DNA from: Oscillospiraceae bacterium
GTDB taxonomy: Bacteria > Bacillota > Clostridia > Oscillospirales > Oscillospiraceae
DNA: 16,735 nt
Direction: 5' to 3'
Assembly (NCBI GenBank): GCA_016297855.1
Contig: JAEDFW010000028.1
Location: 1 to 16,735 of the forward strand
Part shown: positions 1-5,638 of the stretch, piece by piece
Numbering within the stretch: position 1 is the stretch's first letter
Layout: every line of letters starts with the position of its first letter
The notes under the pieces: model-generated
The model's input: the letters and a program-made list of their open reading frames with translations, nothing else
Told to the model about the DNA's origin: nothing
Database searches by the model: none
Position numbers and translations under genes: made by a program

Positions 1-1016
1 TGGCGACAATCTGCGTGATTCTTGGTATCGCGGTCGTGCTTGGCGCGGCGTTTGCGATCTACAATCTTGACTGGTTCGGTTTGAAGAAGGAAAAAAACGC
101 ACAGCAGGAACAGACTGCTGAAGTACCCTCGGATGCACAGCCGGATGAGGCTGCCGGCACCGAGCCTACCGAAGAGCAATATATGAATGAAGAGGATTTC
201 CATTCCAGTGCGCAGCCGGAGAAACCTTCGATTGTTGCTTGTACGGGTCTTTCGCTTGGCACGTCGAGCATTACGTTTGATGAGGCTGAGCAGTTCTACA
301 ATATCACCGCTACGGTCGAACCTGCCGATTGTACGCAGGAGGTCATTTATACCTCGGCGGATGAGGCGATCGCCACCATCAACGCGCAGGGTAAGATTGT
401 TGCTGTTAACGGCGGCAGCACTATGATCACTGTCAGCTGCGGCACGCAGTCGGTCACCTGCCTTGTTACCTGCGATTTCTCGTTTACTGAGCAGACGGGC
501 ACGGAGCAGACGCAGCCGCCCGAACTCAACAACACCGATATGACTTTCTTCAGTCCCGGAGAGCAGTTTACGCTCGTTGTGCTGAACCTGCCTGAAGAAC
601 AGGAGGTCACATTTGCCAGTGCCGATCCGCAGATCGCTTCGGTTTCCGGAACGGGTGTGGTCACGGCGATGGGCAGCGGCATCACCACGGTCACCGCCAC
701 CGCAGGCGGCCAGAATTACAGCTGTATTGTACGATGCAACCTCGATGACAGTGCAGAATCGACGGATCCTGAGGCGATGTGCACCATCAGCCATTTTGAT
801 GTTACCATGTCCATTGTGGGCGAGTATTTCCGCCTCAGCCTTAAGGACGCGGATGGCAACAAGGTCTCCGGACTGAGCTGGAGCTCGTCTGATAACTCTG
901 TCTGTTCGGTGGATGCAAACGGTGTGGTCACGGCTGTGGGTCGTGGAACCGCCTATGTTTCCACAACATATCAGGGCGTCAGCTATGAGTGCATTGTGCG
1001 CTGCAATATCAAATAA
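1..1016 (+). CDS. Membrane-anchored protein with three bacterial Ig-like domains, 5' end outside window
   Basis: The frame is open from the first bases of the window, so the true start is probably upstream. The GTG at position 15 is only the first possible internal start. Counting from that GTG, residues 1-18 form a hydrophobic helix that would anchor the protein, followed by an acidic, Gln/Glu/Pro-rich linker to about residue 72. Three Ig-like (BIG_2 type) repeats follow at about 76-155, 172-243 and 256-333. Each has the typical 'A-I-A-x-I/V ... G-x-I/V-V/T-A-V/M-G-x-G' core, for example ASVSGTGVVTAMGSG and CSVDANGVVTAVGRG. Each repeat ends in a C-x-V-x-C motif (CLVTC, CIVRC, CIVRC). These domains usually work in adhesion or as extracellular spacers; the ligand cannot be read from sequence. 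The stop is followed by a two-way terminator, so this is the last gene of its transcript. Confidence 0.8.
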   Translation, partial: ATICVILGIAVVLGAAFAIYNLDWFGLKKEKNAQQEQTAEVPSDAQPDEAAGTEPTEEQYMNEEDFHSSAQPEKPSIVACTGLSLGTSSITFDEAEQFYNITATVEPADCTQEVIYTSADEAIATINAQGKIVAVNGGSTMITVSCGTQSVTCLVTCDFSFTEQTGTEQTQPPELNNTDMTFFSPGEQFTLVVLNLPEEQEVTFASADPQIASVSGTGVVTAMGSGITTVTATAGGQNYSCIVRCNLDDSAESTDPEAMCTISHFDVTMSIVGEYFRLSLKDADGNKVSGLSWSSSDNSVCSVDANGVVTAVGRGTAYVSTTYQGVSYECIVRCNIK

Positions 1017-1070
1017 AGAATGACTGGAATGAGTGTTTGCGAAAAAGCGCGCCGAAAGAATACAGCATAT

Positions 1071-1103
1071 AAAATGACCGCCCGGAAGGGCGGCCATTTT
1101 ATT
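1071..1103. terminator. Two-way rho-independent terminator between convergent genes
   Basis: The arm AAAATGaCCGCCC (1071-1083) pairs with GGGCGGcCATTTT (1088-1100) around a GGAA loop, with a single A/C mismatch. The T-rich right flank serves the Ig-like protein gene. The A-rich left arm gives a U-tract on the minus strand for the DUF378 gene that converges on it. Confidence 0.85.
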
Positions 1104-1111
1104 TTCGGTCG

Positions 1112-1315
1112 TTATTCAGACGCGTGCTTGCTGCGGCGGCGGAACAGCAGAGTGATGCACCACAGGCCGGCAAGACCTACGACGGCGTAGATGATGCGGC
1201 TGACGCCGGCAGTCTGACCGCCGAAAATCCATGCCACAAGATCAAAGCGCGCAAAGCCGACCAGCCCCCAGTTGATCGCGCCGATAATGGCGAGAATCAG
1301 AGATAACGTATCCAT
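1112..1315 (-). CDS. DUF378 family small membrane protein
   Basis: This 67-residue protein matches the DUF378 (YuzA-like) family. It has a first membrane helix at about residues 4-22 carrying the family signature G-A-I-N-W-G-L-V-G (13-21), and a second at about 38-58, with a basic RRR tail that should be cytoplasmic. The family has no established biochemical function. The start is set by a good ribosome binding site, AAAAGGAG, 8 nt upstream of the ATG on the minus strand. The gene stands alone, convergent with the Ig-like protein and divergent from the apgM operon. A sigma-G-like promoter upstream suggests, weakly, forespore expression. Confidence 0.85.
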   Translation of the reverse strand: MDTLSLILAIIGAINWGLVGFARFDLVAWIFGGQTAGVSRIIYAVVGLAGLWCITLLFRRRSKHASE

Positions 1316-1346
1316 AACTTCAACTCCTTTTCAGTTTGCACAGGGC

Positions 1347-1376
1347 AAGTATGCCCGGACAGGCAAAAAGTTATTC
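1347..1376 (-). promoter_or_regulatory. Possible sigma-G-type promoter for the DUF378 gene
   Basis: On the minus strand GAATA (1376-1372) fits the sigma-G -35 consensus GHATR. After an 18-nt spacer comes CATACTT (1353-1347), one mismatch in the last base from CATnHTA. The expected start near 1340 would leave a short leader before the ribosome binding site. I see no convincing sigma-A promoter in this gap. This is inference from consensus only. Confidence 0.35.
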
Positions 1377-1402
1377 TGATATCCCGTCGTGAAAAAATGC
1401 GT

Positions 1403-1430
1403 TTGCATTTATGGAAGGAATATGTATAAT
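1403..1430 (+). promoter_or_regulatory. Sigma-A promoter of the apgM-DUF1015-ispE operon
   Basis: TTGCAT (1403-1408) is followed by a 16-nt spacer and a perfect TATAAT (1425-1430). The predicted start near 1437 lies downstream of the in-frame ATG at 1411, which argues that the coding region begins at 1489 instead. Confidence 0.75.
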
Positions 1431-1488
1431 AATTAGAGAACCAATTTTTGTTTGGCCTGCAAAATTTCTTTTTGAACCTGGTGAACGC

Positions 1489-2757
1489 ATGATGAAGTAT
1501 ATCCTGATTATTGGTGACGGCATGGCGGATAATCCTGTTGAGGCACTTGGCGGAAAAACGCCGCTGGAAGCTGCGAATATCCCGACCATTGACCGTTTGT
1601 CTGAAAACGGCCTGCTGGGCAGTACGGTCAACTGTCCCAAGCCGCTGCCTGCCGGCAGTGAGACGGCCATTCTGTCCATCTTTGGCTACGATCCGCGCAC
1701 ATATTTCACAGGTAGGTCCCCGATGGAGGCTGCTGCATCTGGCATTTCGCTGGCACCGGGTGACACTGCGTACCGAATGAACCTTGTCGCTCTGGAAGAT
1801 GGCGAGATCCCCTTTGAGAAGCGAAAAATCCTGTCGCACAGCGCGGGCTCCATCGCTGCGGACGACGCGCTCGAGGTGGTCCGCACGCTGGAGGCGGATG
1901 AAACGTTTGCCGCGCTTTTACGCCGGGCACAGATGAAAATCTATCCGTTCCCGGCGTTCCGGCAGATCCCGGTACAAAAAGGCGCGGACAATACGGAGCT
2001 TGTCACTATCCCGCCGCACGATCATCTGGGCGAGGTGATCGGGCCGCTGCTGCCCACGGGCTGTGAGAACGCGGAGGAATTAACACGCCTTATGCGCGAG
2101 GCGCACCGCGTGCTTGACCATGCGCCGGTCAATGAGCGCCGGCGCGCGGAGGGAAAGCTGCCTGCCAACGGCATCTGGTTCTGGGCGCAGGGCTCGGCGC
2201 TCACGTTGCCCTCGTTCCGGGAAAAATTCGGCCATTGGGGAGGCGTGATCTCCGCGGTGCCGCTCTGTCACGGCATTGCAGCGCTGAGTGGGCTGGAAAT
2301 GGTCTCGGTCGAGGGTGCAACAGGCGAAATCGACACCAACTTTGAGGGTAAGCGCGACAAGGCGCTGGAGCTTCTGCACCGCGACGACATGGACTTCATC
2401 TGCTTACATCTTGAAGCGCCGGATGAATGCACGCACAACGGTGATTTGCCGGGCAAGCTGCAGTCGATCGAATGGCTTGATTCGCGTATTCTTGCGCCGC
2501 TGTTCGCCGCGCTGGATGAAGAAAAGACGGATTACCGCGTACTGCTGCTGTCCGATCACAAAACACTTATGGCCACGCGCGGACATGACGGTTCGCCGGT
2601 TCCGTTCCTGCTCTACGACAGCACGCAGCCGCATGGCTGTGGACTGGGCTACACGGAGAAGAATGCCGAACACGGTCCCTTTATCGAAAATGGCAGCGAG
2701 CTTTTGCGGCTGCTTTTTCAACAGGAAATCCAGAACGAAACAAAAGGAAAGGTGTAA
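1489..2757 (+). CDS. apgM: ApgM-type cofactor-independent phosphoglycerate mutase homologue
   Basis: The product (422 residues from the ATG at 1489, or 421 from the next ATG) belongs to the alkaline-phosphatase-superfamily mutases that interconvert 3- and 2-phosphoglycerate with a metal-bound catalytic Ser. Metal-site and catalytic motifs are visible: GDG (9-11), Ser57 in AGSETA, the A-P-D-E-C-T-H-N-G-D block and SDHKT (355-359) with a second His in RGHDGS (366). It most resembles the bacterial subgroup that TIGRFAMs (TIGR02535) once labelled a proposed homoserine kinase because of genome context, so the substrate is not certain. No threonine gene lies nearby to support that alternative. The frame is open to an ATG at 1411, but that codon precedes the expected transcription start; a GGTGA-like site precedes 1489. 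It is the first gene of an operon with the DUF1015 gene (5-nt gap) and ispE. Confidence 0.85.
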   Translation: MMKYILIIGDGMADNPVEALGGKTPLEAANIPTIDRLSENGLLGSTVNCPKPLPAGSETAILSIFGYDPRTYFTGRSPMEAAASGISLAPGDTAYRMNLVALEDGEIPFEKRKILSHSAGSIAADDALEVVRTLEADETFAALLRRAQMKIYPFPAFRQIPVQKGADNTELVTIPPHDHLGEVIGPLLPTGCENAEELTRLMREAHRVLDHAPVNERRRAEGKLPANGIWFWAQGSALTLPSFREKFGHWGGVISAVPLCHGIAALSGLEMVSVEGATGEIDTNFEGKRDKALELLHRDDMDFICLHLEAPDECTHNGDLPGKLQSIEWLDSRILAPLFAALDEEKTDYRVLLLSDHKTLMATRGHDGSPVPFLLYDSTQPHGCGLGYTEKNAEHGPFIENGSELLRLLFQQEIQNETKGKV

Positions 2758-2762
2758 CGACA

Positions 2763-4004
2763 ATGAATGCATTTTTACCCGCTGATATTCTGCTTCCGAA
2801 AACGAATGAGATGGAAAAGTGGGCGGTCATTGCCTGCGACCAGTTTACCTCCGATCAGGCCTATTGGGACCGTGTGCGTGAGCATGCAAAGGGCGCGGTC
2901 TCGACGATCAACCTGATTTTGCCTGAGGCGGAGCTTGGAACTCCTATGGAGGCTGAGCACACGGCAGTCATCAATGCCACGATGGCGCAGTATATGAAAG
3001 ACGGCGTTTTTGAAACTTATCCTGCGAGCTATGTTTATGTTGAGCGAACGCTGGAAAATGGCTCCGTGCGCAAGGGCCTGATGGGCATGGTTGATCTGGA
3101 TGCGTATGACTATACGCCCAATGCGACATCTGCCATTCGCGCCACCGAACGGACAGTTCCCGAGCGCATTCCGCCGCGCCAGCGCGTGCGCCGCGATGCG
3201 CCGATCGAGCTGCCGCACATTCTGATGCTCTGCGACGACCATGACAATGTGCTCATCGAGCCGGTCGCGGCAAAGAAGGCGAGCCTCAAAAAGCTCTATG
3301 ATTTTGACCTTATGGAGGGTGGCGGCCATATCGCAGGGTATCTGGTCGACGGTGGAAACGCCAGAGCGTTCGACGATGCGCTGACGGAGTACACCAGAAC
3401 CGTCGGCAAGAAATACGAGGGACTGCGCGGCGTACCGATGGTCTTTGCCGTGGGCGACGGCAACCACTCGCTTGCCACAGCCAAGAGCTGCTATGAAGAA
3501 TTGAAAAAGAACCATCCCGGCGAGGATCTGTCCAATCACCCGGCGCGCTTTGCACTGGTCGAGCTGGAGAACATCCACGACCCGGCGCAGGTCTTTGAGC
3601 CAATCCACCGTGTGATTTTCAATACTGACACAAAGAAGCTGCTTGCCGCACTGGAAGCGGACTGCTGCGCAGAAGACGGTTACCCGGTCAAGTGGTACAC
3701 CGAGAACGAATCCGGCACAGTCTTCCTCGACAAGGCCAAGGGCGAGCTGGCTGTTGGCGTGCTGCAGGCGTTTCTGGACGCGTACCTCAAGGAGAACAAG
3801 GGCGAGATCGACTATATCCATGACGACGACGCGCTCATTGAACTGGCGAAGAAGCCGCATGCCATCGGCTTCCTGCTGCCTGCGATGGAAAAGAGCCAGC
3901 TCTTCCGCGGCGTGATTGCCGACGGTGTTTTGCCTCGTAAGACCTTCTCGATGGGTCACAGCCGTGAAAAGCGGTACTATCTTGAGGGCAGAAAGATCAA
4001 GTAA
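2763..4004 (+). CDS. DUF1015 family protein
   Basis: This 413-residue protein is full length for DUF1015. The N-terminus (FLPADILLPKTNEMEKWAVI) and the family's most conserved block V-G-D-G-N-H-S-L-A-T-A-K (from residue 230) are both present; many relatives read DGHHR at the same spot. I recall reports that some DUF1015 proteins are free L-serine kinases related to the ParB/sulfiredoxin fold, but I cannot confirm that for this subgroup. It has no signal peptide or membrane segment, so it should be cytosolic. The ribosome binding site AAAGGTG overlaps the last codons of apgM, and the stop shares its last A with the ATG of ispE, so translation of all three is probably coupled. The long open frame on the opposite strand is a shadow of this gene. 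Confidence 0.85.
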   Translation: MNAFLPADILLPKTNEMEKWAVIACDQFTSDQAYWDRVREHAKGAVSTINLILPEAELGTPMEAEHTAVINATMAQYMKDGVFETYPASYVYVERTLENGSVRKGLMGMVDLDAYDYTPNATSAIRATERTVPERIPPRQRVRRDAPIELPHILMLCDDHDNVLIEPVAAKKASLKKLYDFDLMEGGGHIAGYLVDGGNARAFDDALTEYTRTVGKKYEGLRGVPMVFAVGDGNHSLATAKSCYEELKKNHPGEDLSNHPARFALVELENIHDPAQVFEPIHRVIFNTDTKKLLAALEADCCAEDGYPVKWYTENESGTVFLDKAKGELAVGVLQAFLDAYLKENKGEIDYIHDDDALIELAKKPHAIGFLLPAMEKSQLFRGVIADGVLPRKTFSMGHSREKRYYLEGRKIK

Positions 4005-4912
4005 TGGAAATTGTTACAGAAAGCGCATTTGCAAAAATCAATCTGACGCTGGATGTGGGGCAGAAGCGCCCAGACGGTTACCACAGTATCAAGTCCATCA
4101 TGCAGACGATCTCACTGCGCGACGACGTTGATGTGAACATTGACACGCAAAGCCCCTGGCAGCTGCACTGTTACCGCGAGGTGATCGACGAAACGAACCC
4201 AGCGCAGCCTGCGGTTGAGCTTTGCACCGAAGGATTCCCGCAGAACGAGCAGAATCTCGCGTGGAAGGCCGCCGAGGTTTTCTACGAAAGAACGGGCTTG
4301 GAAAAGCCCGGGCTTGAGATTTTTATCAACAAGCGCATCCCGATGCAGGCCGGTCTTGCAGGCGGCAGCGCAGACGCGGCGGCGGTGCTTCGTGCGCTGA
4401 ACCGGCACTATGGAAACCCATTGTCCACGCCTGCGCTTTGCGAGCTTGGCGCGCAGCTTGGCAGCGATGTGCCGTTCTGCGTCCTGTGCGGCACGGCGCT
4501 GGTGGAAGGCCGCGGCGAGCTTCTGACAAAGCTGCCGGACGCTCCCGAGATGTTTTTGGTTGTCTGCAAGCCGGATTTTTCCGTATCTACGCCGGAATTG
4601 TTCCGGAAGTTGGACGAAGCAGTGGTTGAAAAACGGCCGGACCACAAGCAGATGATGTCGAATCTGCAGAAGGGCGATCTGCTGGGTATCGGCGGGAGCC
4701 TCTGCAACGTCTTTGAGCCGGTCGTGATGCAGGAGCATTTTCCTATCAACTACATCCGTTCGATGATGTATACCTACGGGGCTTACGGCGCGCAGATGAC
4801 GGGCTCCGGTTCGGCGGTGTTCGGTATCTACGACTCGTTCGAATATGCAACGGTCGCATGCACGATGCTGAAGGAAGAATACCCGGAGGTATTTCTGGCA
4901 AAAACTGTATAA
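4004..4912 (+). CDS. ispE: 4-diphosphocytidyl-2-C-methyl-D-erythritol kinase
   Basis: IspE is the GHMP-superfamily kinase that phosphorylates CDP-methylerythritol with ATP in the MEP pathway to isopentenyl diphosphate. The 302-residue product has the family N-terminus with the catalytic Lys11 (AFAKINLTLDV), the R-P-D-G-Y-H motif (22-27), the ATP-binding glycine loop AGLAGGSADAA (116-126) with the catalytic Asp124, and the C-terminal GHMP motif MTGSGSAVFG. The loop reads GLAGGSAD where many homologues have GLGGGSSD, a mild variation. Length is normal. The start overlaps the DUF1015 stop by one base (TAATG). A strong terminator begins 8 nt after the stop, closing the operon. Confidence 0.95.
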   Translation: MEIVTESAFAKINLTLDVGQKRPDGYHSIKSIMQTISLRDDVDVNIDTQSPWQLHCYREVIDETNPAQPAVELCTEGFPQNEQNLAWKAAEVFYERTGLEKPGLEIFINKRIPMQAGLAGGSADAAAVLRALNRHYGNPLSTPALCELGAQLGSDVPFCVLCGTALVEGRGELLTKLPDAPEMFLVVCKPDFSVSTPELFRKLDEAVVEKRPDHKQMMSNLQKGDLLGIGGSLCNVFEPVVMQEHFPINYIRSMMYTYGAYGAQMTGSGSAVFGIYDSFEYATVACTMLKEEYPEVFLAKTV

Positions 4913-4936
4913 GTTTATAAAACACCGTCTAAACTG
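4907..4936 (+). promoter_or_regulatory. Putative sigma-F promoter of spoIIR, overlapping the ispE stop and the terminator stem
   Basis: GTATA (4907-4911) matches the sigma-F -35 consensus GYWTA. After 15 nt, GTCTAAACTG (4927-4936) fits the -10 pattern GgNrAnAnTR at its most conserved positions (first G, two A, T, final R), with mismatches at the second base and at the R in position four. The -35 consists of the last Val codon and stop codon of ispE. The start would fall at about 4940-4944, in the loop of the terminator hairpin. Known spoIIR genes are under sigma-F. No experiment supports this site here. Confidence 0.5.
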
Positions 4937-4965
4937 AAAGTATCTTCAGTTTAGGCGGTGTTTTT
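4920..4965 (+). terminator. Rho-independent terminator after ispE, abutting the spoIIR start codon
   Basis: Nineteen-base arms at 4920-4938 and 4945-4963 pair completely apart from one G-U wobble, around a 6-nt AGTATC loop. A run of five T ends at 4965. The ATG of spoIIR begins at 4966. The right arm contains GGCGGTG, the only SD-like sequence available to spoIIR. Confidence 0.9.
4954..4960 (+). promoter_or_regulatory. Ribosome binding site of spoIIR inside the terminator stem
   Basis: GGCGGTG lies 5 nt upstream of the ATG at 4966. It is wholly within the 3' arm of the ispE terminator, so any transcript that contains the left arm would hide it in the stem. Confidence 0.65.
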
Positions 4966-5574
4966 ATGAAAAAACGTTGGATTTCTCTTACATGCGCATT
5001 TCTGGCTGTACTTATGGTCGTGGCAGGAACGATTTTGCAGGCGCGGCAGCAGACGTTTGCAGAAAAACTCATCCGGTTGCATGTGGTGGCAAACTCCGAC
5101 ACGAGCTTCGACCAATCGGTGAAGCTGCAGGTGCGCGATTCAGTACTTTCCGTGACGCAGCGGCTGCTGAAGGACGCGGACGATCCCAAGCAGGCGCTTT
5201 GTGATGGACTGGATCAGATTGAAACAGCAGCCAGGGATATGCTGCGCGCGCTTGGTTGCAGCGAGCAGGTGTGCGTGCGGCTTGGCAAGGAAGTCTTTCC
5301 GACGCGGAAATATGACACTTTTACGCTGCCGGCAGGCGTATACGAATCGCTGCGCGTGTCGATTGGTGAGGCCAACGGCCATAACTGGTGGTGCGTCGTG
5401 TTTCCGTCGATCTGCCTGACAGCGTCCATGGACGAGCTGGAGCAGGCTGCCGAAGCAGCCGGGATCACAGATGGGGAGCTGCGGCTCATCACGGAGCAGT
5501 CACAGACGGTGGTGCTTCGATTCAAGCTGCTGGAGCTTTTGCAGCAGCTGAAGGCTGTGATTTTTAGGGAATAG
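4966..5574 (+). CDS. spoIIR: Stage II sporulation protein R
   Basis: SpoIIR is the forespore protein that is exported into the intermembrane space and triggers SpoIIGA to cleave pro-sigma-E in the mother cell. The 202-residue product has a basic N-terminus and a hydrophobic export helix (about 6-25). It then carries the family blocks KLIRLHVVANSD followed by DQSVKLQVRDSVL (34-61), and FPTRKYDTFTLPAGVYESLR through G-E-A-N-G-H-N-W-W-C-V-V-F-P (111-147). Length is usual for the family. In other endospore formers the gene is transcribed by sigma-F; a matching promoter is proposed at 4907-4936. The start codon directly follows a terminator T-tract. No clear terminator follows the stop at 5574, so some read-through into addB is possible. 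Confidence 0.93.
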   Translation: MKKRWISLTCAFLAVLMVVAGTILQARQQTFAEKLIRLHVVANSDTSFDQSVKLQVRDSVLSVTQRLLKDADDPKQALCDGLDQIETAARDMLRALGCSEQVCVRLGKEVFPTRKYDTFTLPAGVYESLRVSIGEANGHNWWCVVFPSICLTASMDELEQAAEAAGITDGELRLITEQSQTVVLRFKLLELLQQLKAVIFRE

Positions 5575-5576
5575 AG

Positions 5577-5605
5577 TTTTTTTCCGCCGCGTGGTGTGGT
5601 ACAAT
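5577..5605 (+). promoter_or_regulatory. Extended -10 promoter of addBA
   Basis: TGGTACAAT (5597-5605) is a TGn-extended -10 element with TACAAT at 5600-5605. The -35 region is only a T-run (5577-5582) at 17-nt spacing. The expected start is near 5612, followed by a GAGG ribosome binding site (5628-5631) 7 nt before the addB ATG. Confidence 0.65.
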
Positions 5606-5621
5606 GGCAATAAACCATTGT
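5601..5621. promoter_or_regulatory. Operator-like dyad over the addB transcription start
   Basis: ACAATGG (5601-5607) and CCATTGT (5615-5621) form a perfect 7-bp inverted repeat with a 7-nt spacer. Its left arm overlaps the -10 box and its centre is at the predicted +1. The transcript would lack the left arm, so this would act as DNA, not as an RNA hairpin. No regulator is known to me for this sequence. Confidence 0.4.
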
Positions 5622-5638
5622 AGAAACGAGGCGAAGTC

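Noticed and set aside
1343..1356. Small hairpin GGGCA-AGTA-TGCCC between the divergent DUF378 and apgM genes
   Set aside because: The stem is only 5 bp and overlaps the possible sigma-G -10 box; not enough to call an operator or RNA structure.
1411..1488. N-terminal extension of the ApgM homologue
   Set aside because: The ATG at 1411 lies between the -35 and -10 of the predicted promoter, and the extra residues do not belong to the family, which begins at the KYILIIGDGMAD block.
2775..3959. 394-codon open frame on the minus strand
   Set aside because: It lies wholly opposite the DUF1015 gene, has no ribosome binding site I can see, and its product has low-complexity, Arg/His-rich composition typical of antisense frames in GC-rich DNA.
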